Numbered from the stretch's first letter, positions 28,284 to 38,095 are shown. The stretch: 64,000 nt of DNA from Deinococcus malanensis (GCF_014647655.1 NZ_BMPP01000004.1:248001-312000), one strand, 5' to 3'. Notes: generated by a model from the letters alone, not told the origin. Program-made: numbers and translations.

Positions 28284-29010
28284 GCGCGTCCAGCGCCTGC
28301 CGGAGGGCCCGGGCACCCTCGAGCAGGCGTGGCCCGGGCCGGCCCAGTCCGCTTTCGTGGATAGCACTGACCGGCACGCCCAGACCCCGCGCTTCGATCA
28401 CCTCAGGGCGCAGCTTGCGGGCGCCGCACCAGGAGCAGACGATCAGGTCTGGCCGTGCCGCGCGGACTTCATCCAGGGTCAGCGGCCGGCTGCGCCCCGG
28501 CTGCTCACCCAGTGCGTTCTCAGCTCCCAGGGCGCTGAGCAGTTCTGTCACCCATGAGTCGCGCGTCGCCGCAATGATCGGCCGGGGCCACCACTCCACC
28601 AGCACCCGGGGAGGCCGGGGGTAGCTGCCACGAAGTGCCGCCAGTTCGTTCTGAAAATCGGACACCAGCGCCTCGCCCTGCTCCGGCAGACCAATGGCAC
28701 GGGCAATGGTGCGCATGTCGGCCAGAGTCTCGGCCACGCTGACCGGGTCCAGCACCAGCGTCGGCAGCCCAGCTTCGCCCAGAGCCTGCACGACCCTTTC
28801 CATTCCCGGCACGCTAAGGCTGGCCAGCACCAGATCGGGCCGGGCCTCTGCCACGGCGGCCACGTCAATGTTCAGGTCCGGTCCCACCCGCCGCGCGCCC
28901 TCCAGCCCTGGGGCGTCACTGTGGCTGTCTGCCGCCACCACCCAGCCGGCGGCTCCCAGGGCGGCCAGGATGTCCGAGTTGCTTGAGGTCAAGGAGGCGA
29001 GGCGCAACAT
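28270..29010 (-). CDS. BtuF-like substrate-binding protein without signal peptide
   Basis: A 246-residue protein of the periplasmic-binding superfamily used by vitamin B12 and iron-siderophore ABC importers. It shows the N-terminal pattern LASLTSSNSDILAALGAAGWVVAADSHSD, the VAAVAEARPDLVLAS strand-helix, a long linking helix and LDEVRAARPDLIVCSWCGA. No signal peptide or lipobox is present, and TAGAGT 7 nt before ATG 29010 makes a missed upstream signal unlikely. No permease or ATPase is adjacent. It may be a cytoplasmic or orphan relative. Confidence 0.82.
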   Translation of the reverse strand: MLRLASLTSSNSDILAALGAAGWVVAADSHSDAPGLEGARRVGPDLNIDVAAVAEARPDLVLASLSVPGMERVVQALGEAGLPTLVLDPVSVAETLADMRTIARAIGLPEQGEALVSDFQNELAALRGSYPRPPRVLVEWWPRPIIAATRDSWVTELLSALGAENALGEQPGRSRPLTLDEVRAARPDLIVCSWCGARKLRPEVIEARGLGVPVSAIHESGLGRPGPRLLEGARALRQALDALRLP

Positions 29011-29017
29011 GGCACTT

Positions 29018-29023
29018 ACTCTA
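29018..29023 (-). promoter_or_regulatory. -10 box TAGAGT
   Basis: TAGAGT (minus strand) ends 7 nt before ATG 29010. Confidence 0.6.
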
Positions 29024-29096
29024 AACCCTGTCCAGATCACCTTCCAGGACTGTCCCGTCACCGTGCAGGCCGGGCAAAAGCCCCCTGACCGTATGG

Positions 29097-29102
29097 TAGG
29101 GT
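29097..29102 (+). promoter_or_regulatory. -10 box TAGGGT
   Basis: TAGGGT ends 7 nt before ATG 29110; the alternative GTG at 29101 would fall inside the box. Confidence 0.6.
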
Positions 29103-29109
29103 GGAAGAC

Positions 29110-29922
29110 ATGAAGAACACGTTCGCCGTCTCCATGACGCTGCTGCTGGCCCTGACCCTGGGCGGCTCGTTCGCGGCCTTTCAACGGGCCACCACGCCGC
29201 ACCAGGCCGAAGCCGGCCACGGCGGAACCGAGGGTGCGGCCGGCGAAGGCCACGGGGAAGGCGAGGCCGGCAAGAACATGGAAGGCACCAAGGGGGACGA
29301 CGTGGTGACCGATACGGAAGCTGCGGTCAACGCGGGAGAGGGTGACCCCCTGGCCGCGCCGGGTGGAACGGGACCCAATGTGGTTCAGGACCGCGACGTT
29401 ACCAAACTGCAGAACAACGCCGGGGGGCCCAACGCGGGCGTCACAGGTCAGGCGCCCGAAACCGGAACCGTGGCGGGTGATGCCAAATCCGCGCCGGGGG
29501 GCAACCCTGAGGTTGCGCCGGAATCCCAGGCCGACGATGGCGCCGAGCGCAGCCCCGGCGGCATCAGTGGTGAGACCGACGAGGGCAACCGTGCAGATAC
29601 CAACTCTGCAGGCGCAACCGGACAGCCGCCTGCAGAAAACGCCCTGGCCGGTGATCCGAAGGGCGATCCCGTGGCCGGTAAGTTCACCTACGCCGCCAGC
29701 TGCGCCGGATGCCACGGGCAGGAAGGACAGGGCGGCGTCGGCCCGGCTCTGACGGATGCCGATGGCCCCAAGTCCTGGACCCTGGACCAGTTCACAGCCA
29801 CGCTACGTGAAGGCCGCACGCCCGAGCGCGAACTGTCCCTCGCGATGCCGCGCTTCTCCAAGGAACAGCTGACCGATTCGGATGTGACCAACATTTACCG
29901 GCACATCAAAACCCTCAACTGA
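29110..29922 (+). CDS. membrane-anchored c-type cytochrome with long acidic linker
   Basis: A 270-residue protein: N-terminal hydrophobic anchor or signal (about residues 8-24), then some 160 residues of low complexity rich in Gly, Ala, Glu, Asp, Asn and Pro, then a single class I cytochrome c domain (about 185-270). The haem site is SCAGCHGQEGQG near residue 197 (CxxCH), and the distal Met is in LAMPRFSKEQL. The linker would hold the haem domain away from the membrane. The stop codon directly abuts the start of the following globin gene, so the two are cotranslated. Confidence 0.9.
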   Translation: MKNTFAVSMTLLLALTLGGSFAAFQRATTPHQAEAGHGGTEGAAGEGHGEGEAGKNMEGTKGDDVVTDTEAAVNAGEGDPLAAPGGTGPNVVQDRDVTKLQNNAGGPNAGVTGQAPETGTVAGDAKSAPGGNPEVAPESQADDGAERSPGGISGETDEGNRADTNSAGATGQPPAENALAGDPKGDPVAGKFTYAASCAGCHGQEGQGGVGPALTDADGPKSWTLDQFTATLREGRTPERELSLAMPRFSKEQLTDSDVTNIYRHIKTLN

Positions 29923-30804
29923 ATGTCTTTTACTGAAAGGCCCGCCATCCCGGTGGGCTTTTCCGCTGCAGGCCAGGACTCGCACGTCTTCCGAGTCCTG
30001 CGGGTACTGAGCCTCTCTCCCCTGCTGAAGGTGCCGCTGGCCACCCGAGCGGATCTGGTCAGGTGCGGCGGCCTGCTGGTTCCCCACGATGGAGAGCGGG
30101 TGGGTGATGTTCGGGACCGACCCGACCGCTGGGCCGCTCTGCAACTGCTGACTCAGGCTATCAGACGCGGTGTGCCGGTGCTCGCCTGGGGCTCAGGCGC
30201 CGCTCTTGCAGGCCGGGCGCTGGGCGCAGCTGTCCAGGAACATGAAGGGCTCGAATGGGCCCACGCGCCCCGCGGCGCAGAGGTTCTGGTGTGGCAGCAA
30301 GAACGGCCCCAGCACTGGCACGCCGGACGCGTCAGTGCCTGGGCAGGCCCGGAACTGCCAGAGGACATGGTGGCCAACTTCCTGAGCACCCTGCCTGCTC
30401 TGCGCTCGCGTCAGCCGGCCTCGCTGCTTGAGGAACTGGGAGGCGAGGCAGCGCTGCGTTCCCTGCTGGCCGACTTCTATGCCCGCGCCCGGACCGACGA
30501 ACTGCTGGGGCCTGTGTTTACCACCCACGTGACCGATTGGAACGCCCATCTGGACCGGGCAACCGCCTTCTGGGTCACCATGCTGGGCGGGGAGCCTGCG
30601 TGGCGCGGAAACCTGAACACGGTGCACGCCGGTCTGGGTGTGAGGACAGCGCATCTGGATCGGTGGCTCGGCCTGCTGACCCTGGCGGCGCACGCGCACC
30701 TGCCCCCAGAGGCCGCCGGCCTGCTTCTGGCAAGGGCCCATGCCATGGCAGGGAAGCTTGCCAGAAGCAGCAAACGTGAGCCTGCGGGAACGTCCCCCTC
30801 CTGA
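29923..30804 (+). CDS. fusion: degenerate class I amidotransferase-like domain plus group III truncated haemoglobin
   Basis: A 293-residue two-domain protein. Residues 165-275 are a group III truncated haemoglobin: LADFYARARTDELLGPVF (B-helix Tyr), DWNAHLDRATAFWVTMLGG, and the proximal haem His235 in NTVHAGLG, followed by AHLDRWL. Residues 20-155 resemble a class I glutamine amidotransferase/GGDEF-free GATase fold: GGLLVPHDG, a RDRPDRWAALQLL helix and GVPVLAWGSGAALAGRALGA, which corresponds to the nucleophile elbow. The Cys of the usual G-x-C-x-G is replaced by Gly, so it cannot be a normal amidotransferase. The domain assignment for the N-terminal half is tentative. The gene starts immediately after the cytochrome c stop. 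Confidence 0.75.
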   Translation: MSFTERPAIPVGFSAAGQDSHVFRVLRVLSLSPLLKVPLATRADLVRCGGLLVPHDGERVGDVRDRPDRWAALQLLTQAIRRGVPVLAWGSGAALAGRALGAAVQEHEGLEWAHAPRGAEVLVWQQERPQHWHAGRVSAWAGPELPEDMVANFLSTLPALRSRQPASLLEELGGEAALRSLLADFYARARTDELLGPVFTTHVTDWNAHLDRATAFWVTMLGGEPAWRGNLNTVHAGLGVRTAHLDRWLGLLTLAAHAHLPPEAAGLLLARAHAMAGKLARSSKREPAGTSPS

Positions 30805-30810
30805 GGAGCG

Positions 30811-30816
30811 TACTCT
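30811..30816 (+). promoter_or_regulatory. -10 box TACTCT
   Basis: TACTCT ends 7 nt before ATG 30824. Confidence 0.65.
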
Positions 30817-30823
30817 GGGCCGT

Positions 30824-32425
30824 ATGATTCCTAACATTCCCTTTCTGAAGGACAAGACCCTGCCCGACGGGGTTTCGCACCCCACCTGGGTCATTCTGGA
30901 CGTAACGGGACCCTACCCGGAACGGCAGCCCGGCAGCCCGATCCAGGCGCTGCTGAACCGCACCGAGACGCTTGAAGCCCTGGGGGCCAAGGTAGAAAAG
31001 CTGCGTCACGCCGAGTGGCTGCATGGGGTTCTGGTGCGCATTCACGGGTTCACCGGCTCACCGGCCACGGCCCACGCGGTACGGGGAATGCTTTCGCGTC
31101 TGGGCCAGGACAAGCGGGTCGTGGCCTACCTGCCTCAGCTGACCATGACGGCCCTGATTGCCGCAAGCGGCGCCCGGGAAATTGCCGCCCCTGAATCGGC
31201 CGACGTGGCGTTGGCCGGCTTTGCCACCGAGCCGACCTTTCTCGGTGCCTTCCTGAAGAAGCAGGGAATTGAATTCGAGAACCTGCGTATCCGGGAATAC
31301 AAGGCGGCGCTGACCCGCTTCTCGCAGGAGCATATGGACGACGCCAACCGCGAGCAGTTGCAGGCCTACATTACCGGCCTGGAAACAGCCTGGGCCTCGG
31401 ATCTGGCCGCAGCCCGGGGGGTGAGTGTGGACACTGCGCGTGCCTGGCTGGAGGCCGACCTGACCTCTGCCCAGGGGGCGCTGGACGCTGGGTTAATCAC
31501 CAAGGTCGCGTACGAGGACGAACTCGTCGGACCCGGTACCCGTCCACTGGCAGCCGTGATGGACCTGCTGATGCCACGCAAGGCCAACGCCAAGACCGGC
31601 CGCATCGCGGTGATTCCGGTGATCGGCACGATCGTGCCCGGCAAGAGCCGCAACAATCCGATTCCGCTTCCCCTGATGGGCGGACCGATGGCTGGATCAG
31701 ACACGGTGGTGGGCGCCCTGAGACGCGCCAAGGAAGACAAGAAGACCAAGGCCATCGTTGTATATGTCAACAGTGGCGGCGGCAGTGCCCTGGCCAGCGA
31801 CCTGATGTGGCGCGAGGTGGCGACATCCGAGAAGCCGGTCGTCGTGGTGATGGGCGAATACGCGGCCAGCGGCGGCTACTACCTGGCCACGCATGCCCGT
31901 CACATCGTCGCCTCGCCCTACACCCTGACCGGCAGCATCGGTGTGGTCAGTGGCAAGCCGATCATGCGTGAATTCAATGCCCGCCATGGCCTGAACCCCG
32001 AGCGGGTCGGCCGCGAACGCGCCCTGATGCACAGTGCGTCACGGCCTTACACCGTCGAGGAACGCCAGCACGTGGAGCGCGGCATCGCCGAGGTGTACGA
32101 CCGCTTCATCACCCGCGTAGCCGAGGGCCGCAAGCTGAGCAAGGAGCGGGTCAACGAGATCGGCCGCGGCCGCATCTGGGCTGGTCACGACGCCCTGGAG
32201 CTGGGGCTGGTAGATGAACTGGGCGACCTGCAGACCGGCATCCTGCGCGCCACAGAGTTTGCCGGCCTGCCCTACGACGCGCCAGTCTGGAACGCCACGC
32301 CCAAGGGCAGCGGCCCCTTGCCCGAGTTTGCCCAGGAAGCGGTGCGAGCCGCTCAGGTCACGGTCTGGCCTTTTGGACACGAGCGGGTGCTGACCTGGTT
32401 TGACGCGGAAGTGAAGGTCCGCTGA
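30824..32425 (+). CDS. sppA: signal peptide peptidase SppA, long form
   Basis: A 533-residue S49 peptidase made of two tandem crotonase-like domains, as in long (67-kDa type) SppA. The catalytic Lys is in the N-terminal half (LRIREYKAALTRFSQEHM); the Ser nucleophile is in the C-terminal half (MGEYAASGGYYLATHA), with YVNSGGGSALASD upstream. It digests signal peptides after cleavage. No N-terminal membrane segment is visible, unlike E. coli SppA, so this copy may be soluble. ATG 30824 is fixed by TACTCT 7 nt upstream. Confidence 0.92.
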   Translation: MIPNIPFLKDKTLPDGVSHPTWVILDVTGPYPERQPGSPIQALLNRTETLEALGAKVEKLRHAEWLHGVLVRIHGFTGSPATAHAVRGMLSRLGQDKRVVAYLPQLTMTALIAASGAREIAAPESADVALAGFATEPTFLGAFLKKQGIEFENLRIREYKAALTRFSQEHMDDANREQLQAYITGLETAWASDLAAARGVSVDTARAWLEADLTSAQGALDAGLITKVAYEDELVGPGTRPLAAVMDLLMPRKANAKTGRIAVIPVIGTIVPGKSRNNPIPLPLMGGPMAGSDTVVGALRRAKEDKKTKAIVVYVNSGGGSALASDLMWREVATSEKPVVVVMGEYAASGGYYLATHARHIVASPYTLTGSIGVVSGKPIMREFNARHGLNPERVGRERALMHSASRPYTVEERQHVERGIAEVYDRFITRVAEGRKLSKERVNEIGRGRIWAGHDALELGLVDELGDLQTGILRATEFAGLPYDAPVWNATPKGSGPLPEFAQEAVRAAQVTVWPFGHERVLTWFDAEVKVR

Positions 32426-32443
32426 GCGCGCAAGGCAGGTGCA

Positions 32444-32477
32444 GAGGCCGGAGCATGCATTGCTCCGGCCTCCTTAA
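32444..32477. terminator. bidirectional intrinsic terminator
   Basis: A 12-bp stem GAGGCCGGAGCA/TGCTCCGGCCTC with a 5-nt loop and then CTTAATT, between convergent sppA and pepF. Confidence 0.8.
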
Positions 32478-32499
32478 TTCGTGAAATTCCTGCTTCCTC

Positions 32500-34290
32500 T
32501 CAGCCGACAGTTTTCACATACTCGTCGATCTGGGCGCGGATCACGTTCAGGCTGCCTTCCCAGAACTCGGGCGCGTGCAGGTCAATCCCGAAACGCTGGG
32601 CCAGCATACGGGCATCGGCAAGACCGGTGCTGGCCAGCAGATCGTCGTAGCGGGCCTGGAAGTCGGCCTCCGTGCCGTTGGCCCGGGCCTGCTCGTACTG
32701 GGCGTACAGTCCCAGCCCGAACAGCAGCCCGAAGGTGTACGGGTAGTTGTAGAAGCTGGAGCTGTAATAGTGGGGTTTGACGGCCCACATGTAGGGGTGC
32801 AGGGTGTCCAGGGCGTCCCCGTAGGTTTCACACTGCGCCCAGGTCATCAGGTCGCTGAACTCCTGAGCAGTCAGGTCGCGCTGTTCGCGCTTCTCGTGAA
32901 CGGCCCGCTCGAACAGGTAGCGGCTGTGGATGTCCACCACCACCTGGGCGTGGCCCATCAGCTGCGTTTCCAGCACATAGAGCTTTTCCTCGCCCCGGGC
33001 CTGCTCCAGTGCCGCGTTCTGAATGATGGTCTCGCAGAAAATGCTGGCGGTCTCGGCCAGGGTCATGGGCGTCTCACGCTGCAGCGGAGTCCGGGGGGCT
33101 TTGAGGAGGTTGTGGTAGCCGTGCCCAAGCTCGTGGGCCAGCGTGGAGACACTGTCGAGGCTGGGGCTGTGGTTCATCAGGATGCGGCTGGCGTCACCCT
33201 CCCAGCCCATGCAGAAGGCTCCACCGCGCTTGCCGTCACGGGGACCGGCGTCGACCCAGTCCTCCTGAAAGGCACGCGCCGCAAAATCGCCCAGCTTGCC
33301 ACTGTAGGCCCGGAACTGCGCCTCCACGAAACGGGCCCCCGCCTCGTAGGTCCATTCGGTCTCGCTGCGGCCCACAGGCGCAAACAGGTCCCACCAGTCG
33401 AGCCCGGTCTTGCCCAGGGCGCGGGCCTTGGCGGCAAAGTACCGGCGGAAGTCCGGCAGCGAGCGGACCACGGCCGCCTGCATTGCGTCCAGCGTGGCAC
33501 GGTCGATGGCGTTGGTCAGCAGGCTGGGCTCGACCGGGTCGGAAAATCCACGCCGGCGCGCCAGGGTGCCCGACTCACCCTTGACACCGTTCAGACACGC
33601 GGCGCAGACCAGCTCGGCGTCTTTCCAGGCGGCAAGCTCGGCATCAAAGGCCTCACGGCGCACGCCTTCGTCGGCTTCCGTGGCCAGGGCGCGCAGGGCC
33701 GTGACCGGCAGGCGTTCGCCGCGAAAGGTGCCGCCCAGCTGACTGGTGTAATTCCCGTGCAGCTTGGCCCATCCACCAGCTCCGCTGGGGTTCAGGCGTG
33801 CCGCGAGGTCTTCTTCAGGAGGCGTCATCTGGTGACGGGCGAACCGCACGCTGCGCCGCAGCAGGTACTCGTGTTCGCGCACCACCTCAGATTGCTGCAG
33901 TACGGCGTCCAGGCAGGCGTCATCCAGGCTGCCCAGCCAGGCGGTCAGGCGGGAACGCAGGGGACCCAGTGGGAGCGTCAGGGTGGTCAGCTCACCCACC
34001 CTCTGCTGGGCCAGAGCGTCACGGCTGTCGGTCGAAGCAAATGCATTGATGTAGCCGCGCAGCGTAATCAGCCGCAGCGTGACGGCGTTCAGGCCGCTCA
34101 GCACCTGTTCGAGCGCCTCGGCCGTCACTGCTTCGCCTTTGCGGACGTTCAGGCGGTCGAAGGTGCTCTCCAGTTCCGCCACCTGACCCCTCAGGGCGGC
34201 GAGGTCGGTGCTTACACGAGCATCATCAAGGCTGGGGTACAGGTCATCGGTCCGCCAGCGGGGCATCTCAGGCATCTGGGTTGTGGTCAC
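32500..34290 (-). CDS. pepF: M3-family oligoendopeptidase F
   Basis: A 596-residue zinc oligopeptidase of family M3 (PepF). The zinc motif is LAHELGHGYHNLL (HExxH, near residue 385) with the downstream Glu ligand in MTLAETASIFCETI. The helical M3 funnel and C-terminal YPYTFGLLFGLGLYAQYEQ are typical. It hydrolyses short peptides in the cytoplasm. GTG 34290 is placed by TAGACT 6 nt upstream; an internal ATG a few codons later is possible. Confidence 0.94.
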   Translation of the reverse strand: MTTTQMPEMPRWRTDDLYPSLDDARVSTDLAALRGQVAELESTFDRLNVRKGEAVTAEALEQVLSGLNAVTLRLITLRGYINAFASTDSRDALAQQRVGELTTLTLPLGPLRSRLTAWLGSLDDACLDAVLQQSEVVREHEYLLRRSVRFARHQMTPPEEDLAARLNPSGAGGWAKLHGNYTSQLGGTFRGERLPVTALRALATEADEGVRREAFDAELAAWKDAELVCAACLNGVKGESGTLARRRGFSDPVEPSLLTNAIDRATLDAMQAAVVRSLPDFRRYFAAKARALGKTGLDWWDLFAPVGRSETEWTYEAGARFVEAQFRAYSGKLGDFAARAFQEDWVDAGPRDGKRGGAFCMGWEGDASRILMNHSPSLDSVSTLAHELGHGYHNLLKAPRTPLQRETPMTLAETASIFCETIIQNAALEQARGEEKLYVLETQLMGHAQVVVDIHSRYLFERAVHEKREQRDLTAQEFSDLMTWAQCETYGDALDTLHPYMWAVKPHYYSSSFYNYPYTFGLLFGLGLYAQYEQARANGTEADFQARYDDLLASTGLADARMLAQRFGIDLHAPEFWEGSLNVIRAQIDEYVKTVG

Positions 34291-34296
34291 GCCGGC

Positions 34297-34302
34297 AGTC
34301 TA
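34297..34302 (-). promoter_or_regulatory. -10 box TAGACT
   Basis: TAGACT (minus strand) ends 6 nt before GTG 34290. Confidence 0.6.
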
Positions 34303-34382
34303 GCCTCAGGGCCAGGAATGTTTTCCTTACGCCAGATGGCTTAGCCACGCTTTCCGGGCCGTGTCCGGAAGTGCCGGGTGCC

Positions 34383-35033
34383 TTATCCCGCCGCACGACC
34401 GGCGCGCTGGCTCAGCACCATGGTTTCCAGACGCTCGGCCACATTCACCAGATGGTCTCCCAACCGCTCCAGGTTCCTGGCCATCCGCCCGGCGGTCAGG
34501 GCCACCTCGGTGTCCTCGGGGCGCTCCATCAGGCGGGTCAGACTGGCACGCTGCATCTGCTCGTACAGCGCGTCCACCTGCTCGAAGTCCATCTGCATGA
34601 CCTCGCGGGCAGCACGGATGTCACGTTCGGCAAACGCAAAGGCGAGGGTCTCGACCATCTCTGACAGCAGACGTACCAGGGGTAGAACGTCCTGCAGGGT
34701 GGCGCTGCGGGTGCGCGGCGCGAGGTTTTCCAGGTCGCGGGCCACGCTGAAGGCGTAGTCGCCGACGCGCTCCAGATTGCTCAGGCTGCGGAACACCACA
34801 AGGTAGAACGCCAGTTCCCCGACGCTGAGCCCACTGGCAAAGGCCGCCAGACAGGCGTCTTCGATTTCGCGCTCCAGTGCGTCGGTTTCGCGTTCCAGCA
34901 CCTGGGCCCTGGCGGTCAGCCCCGCGAATTCGGCACGGTCGTTGGCATCGCGCACGGCCTCGAGCTGCTCAAGTGTAATGCTGAGCATGCGCAGGAAGCG
35001 TCCGGTGCCCAGGCTCTCGTAAGCGACCGTCAT
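34383..35033 (-). CDS. phoU: PhoU-family phosphate signalling protein
   Basis: A 216-residue PhoU with two three-helix PhoU repeats (about 10-100 and 115-205). The conserved segments are LEREIEDACLAAFA and LERVGDYAFSVARDLEN in the first repeat, and ALYEQMQR and NLERLGDHLVNVAERLETMV in the second, with the E/DxxxD metal-binding pattern. PhoU links the Pst transporter to the PhoR sensor. No pst genes are adjacent here. ATG 35033 starts the conserved part; CATAGT 6 nt upstream may be a weak -10. Confidence 0.9.
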   Translation of the reverse strand: MTVAYESLGTGRFLRMLSITLEQLEAVRDANDRAEFAGLTARAQVLERETDALEREIEDACLAAFASGLSVGELAFYLVVFRSLSNLERVGDYAFSVARDLENLAPRTRSATLQDVLPLVRLLSEMVETLAFAFAERDIRAAREVMQMDFEQVDALYEQMQRASLTRLMERPEDTEVALTAGRMARNLERLGDHLVNVAERLETMVLSQRAGRAAG

Positions 35034-35067
35034 AGCGCCACTATGGTAAGCGCTTGTGATGACCCGG

Positions 35068-35706
35068 TCAGGGACCATCCGCACGGTCACGCTGCGCCCG
35101 GGTCCGGATCTGCTCCGGCGTCAAGACGCCACCGTGGCCGGGCAGCACGCATCGCAGGTCCATCTCGGCGATGGTTTGCAGTGTCTGGCCTGCCTGGACG
35201 TGATCGGCGTTGTAGGCTGCTCGTGGCAGACGCGCTCCATCCGTGGAGCCCACAACCGCGTCAGCGGCGATCAGCACCCCGTCCCGCAGCACCCCCACCT
35301 GCCCTGCGGTATGCCCCGGGAGTCCCACCACCTGCCAGCCGCAAAGCAGTTCCCCGGGAAGAACCGCCTGAATCTCAGCTGTCTTCAGCTTGGGATGCAG
35401 CCGGGACACGAGCCCACCTATCCAGGGATGGCCTGCCGGGTACGGCAGGTGATGCACCTTGCCTGTCAGCTGCGCGTGCTCCAGGGGATGGGCCAGGACA
35501 GTGACCCCCAGGCGCGCTGCCACGAACGCACCTCCGGCATGGTCCACATGGGCATGGGTCAGCAGCAGGGCGTCGGGCCGGAACTCGCGGACGATCCGCG
35601 AAAAGATTCGGGCGTACGGCAGGGCCCCGGCATCCACCAGCAGGCGGCCCTGGGGGCCGTCAAGCAGAATTATGTTTGCGTACAGGGTACGTACAGCCAG
35701 CGTCAT
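35068..35706 (-). CDS. metallo-beta-lactamase-fold hydrolase
   Basis: A 212-residue MBL-fold metallohydrolase. The zinc motif is LLLTHAHVDHAGGAFVAARL (HxHxDH, near residue 55); further ligands are in VVGLPGHTAGQVGV and LIAADAVVG (Asp), and CVLPGHGGVLTPEQI near the C-terminus. The substrate is unknown; glyoxalase II-like and lactonase-like members share these motifs. ATG 35706 is used; ATG 35730 in frame is an alternative. It is divergent from the AhpD-like gene. Confidence 0.88.
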   Translation of the reverse strand: MTLAVRTLYANIILLDGPQGRLLVDAGALPYARIFSRIVREFRPDALLLTHAHVDHAGGAFVAARLGVTVLAHPLEHAQLTGKVHHLPYPAGHPWIGGLVSRLHPKLKTAEIQAVLPGELLCGWQVVGLPGHTAGQVGVLRDGVLIAADAVVGSTDGARLPRAAYNADHVQAGQTLQTIAEMDLRCVLPGHGGVLTPEQIRTRAQRDRADGP

Positions 35707-35757
35707 CAGGCCGATGATCGCACGCCCCATGTGCAAGGCGGCTAAGCTGGAATCACC

Positions 35758-36336
<579 letters not shown>

Positions 36337-36385
36337 GCCGCACGCCAGCGCTGTGTGCGCAACAGTTGGCTGCCCAGGAGCGTGG

Positions 36386-36391
36386 TAGCCT
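36386..36391 (+). promoter_or_regulatory. -10 box TAGCCT
   Basis: TAGCCT ends 7 nt before ATG 36399. Confidence 0.65.
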
Positions 36392-36398
36392 CGCAGAC

Positions 36399-37739
36399 AT
36401 GTTTGAGGCGCTGGGCAACAAGTTGCAGGACATCCTGGACCGCGTGGGGCGCGAGAGCAAACTCACCGAGGCGCAGGTCAAGGCCGCCATGCGCGAGATC
36501 CGTATGGCCCTGCTGGAAGCGGACGTCAACTTCGGAGTCGCCAAGGACTTTGTGGCCCGGGTCAGCGAAAAGGCCGTCGGGCAGGAGGTACTGGGCAGCC
36601 TGAACGCCGGGCAGACCGTGGTAAAGCTGGTCCACGACGAGCTGATCGAGACCCTGGGGGGCAAGGCGGCCCAGCCGGAGCTGAAAAGCGAAGGCAACGT
36701 GTGGTTCATGGTGGGCCTGCAGGGTGCGGGGAAAACCACCAGCACCGGCAAGCTGGCTGCTCATTACAAGAGCAAGGGCCGCCGGGTGCTGCTGGTTGCT
36801 GCCGATACCCAGCGTCCTGCGGCCAGGGACCAGCTGGAAGTGCTAGCCAAACAGGTCGGGGTGCCGGTCCTGAAGGTCAATGACGGCGAGACACCCCGCG
36901 AGACACGTCGCCGTGTGGATGAGCACCTGAAAACCGATTTCCGTGACCTGGTGATTGTGGACACGGCCGGCCGCCTGCAGATCGACGAGGCGCTGATGGA
37001 TCAGCTCGCCAACCTCCAGACCGAGCTGCAGCCCACCGAGACCCTGCTGGTTGTGGACGCCATGACCGGACAGGAAGCCCTGAACGTGGCCCAGACCTTT
37101 GATCAGCGGGTGAACCTGTCTGGTCTGGTGGTGACCAAGATGGACGGTGACGCCCGTGGCGGTGCTTCGTTGTCGGCACGCAGCGTCACCGGTAAACCCA
37201 TCTACTTTGCTGGAACCAGCGAGAAACTGACCGGGCTGGAGCCCTTCTACCCGGACCGGGTGGCCGGCCGGATCCTGGGCATGGGCGATGTGCTTGGCCT
37301 GATCGAGCGGGCGCAGCAGGCAGACCTGAAGGCAATGGAGGTCAAGAAACCTGGCGACTTCGACCTGGAGGATCTCCTGACCCAGCTGCGTCAGATCCGC
37401 AAAATGGGTCCACTGGGCGAACTTATGAAGCTGATCCCTGGTATGAGCCGCGCCTTACCGGAAGGCTTCAACATTGATGAGAAGCAGATTCAGCGCATTG
37501 ACGCGATGATCAGTTCCATGACCCTGAAAGAACGTCAGAATCCCAAGATGATTGACGGAAGACGCCGCAAGCGCATTGCGGCGGGCAGTGGGCACACCGT
37601 GCAGGACATCAACCGCCTGCTCAAAATGCACGAGCAGATGAAGGACATGATGAAGATGCTTCAGCGAATGAGCGGTCCGGGTGCCAAAGGCATGAAGCCG
37701 CCGCGCATGCCCGGCGGGCCTCAGGCCTTCAAACGTTGA
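36399..37739 (+). CDS. ffh: signal recognition particle GTPase
   Basis: A 446-residue Ffh, the SRP54 homologue that binds signal sequences and 4.5S RNA and docks with FtsY. The N domain starts [16 protein letters not shown]. The G domain has G1 [15 protein letters not shown] near residue 107, G3 [10 protein letters not shown] and G4 [12 protein letters not shown]. The Met-rich M domain begins near 295 ([40 protein letters not shown]). ATG 36399 follows TAGCCT by 7 nt. Confidence 0.97.
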   Translation: MFEALGNKLQDILDRVGRESKLTEAQVKAAMREIRMALLEADVNFGVAKDFVARVSEKAVGQEVLGSLNAGQTVVKLVHDELIETLGGKAAQPELKSEGNVWFMVGLQGAGKTTSTGKLAAHYKSKGRRVLLVAADTQRPAARDQLEVLAKQVGVPVLKVNDGETPRETRRRVDEHLKTDFRDLVIVDTAGRLQIDEALMDQLANLQTELQPTETLLVVDAMTGQEALNVAQTFDQRVNLSGLVVTKMDGDARGGASLSARSVTGKPIYFAGTSEKLTGLEPFYPDRVAGRILGMGDVLGLIERAQQADLKAMEVKKPGDFDLEDLLTQLRQIRKMGPLGELMKLIPGMSRALPEGFNIDEKQIQRIDAMISSMTLKERQNPKMIDGRRRKRIAAGSGHTVQDINRLLKMHEQMKDMMKMLQRMSGPGAKGMKPPRMPGGPQAFKR

Positions 37740-37798
37740 CAGACGTTAGCTGCCTCCCTATACTCACTCCCGCTGCCAAACGTGCCTTAGGTGCTGCC

Positions 37799-37878
<80 letters not shown>

Positions 37879-37881
37879 AGA

Positions 37882-37908
37882 AAAACCCCGGCCCAGCCGG
37901 GGTTTTTT
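37882..37908 (+). terminator. intrinsic terminator after tRNA-Lys
   Basis: CCCCGGC/GCCGGGG stem with a 3-nt loop and a run of six T. The A-run upstream extends the pairing. Confidence 0.92.
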
Positions 37909-38025
37909 ATTGACCTGTCAGAAAGCTGGACATGACAATTTTTGCGAGTGGGATAGGCCAGTAAGTGGCCCGGGGTCCCCTTGGGAACTTAGTTTGCCCT
38001 TTCTACTCCCGATAAACCTTAGCGA

Positions 38026-38049
38026 CAGGAAGATGAGAATAACTTCCTG
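38026..38049. repeat. inverted repeat, 7-bp arms
   Basis: CAGGAAG (38026-38032) and CTTCCTG (38043-38049) flank a 10-nt loop, one base before the larger repeat. Confidence 0.6.
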
Positions 38050-38050
38050 A

Positions 38051-38095
38051 TTAAAGACCACATGAACAATGAGCAGGTGTTCATGTGGTCTTTAA
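38051..38095. repeat. perfect inverted repeat, 18-bp arms
   Basis: TTAAAGACCACATGAACA (38051-38068) and its exact reverse complement (38078-38095) flank a 9-nt loop. There is no T-run after the second arm on the plus strand, so it is not a standard terminator. It could be an RNA hairpin, a protein-binding site or a relic of a small mobile element. Confidence 0.85.
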
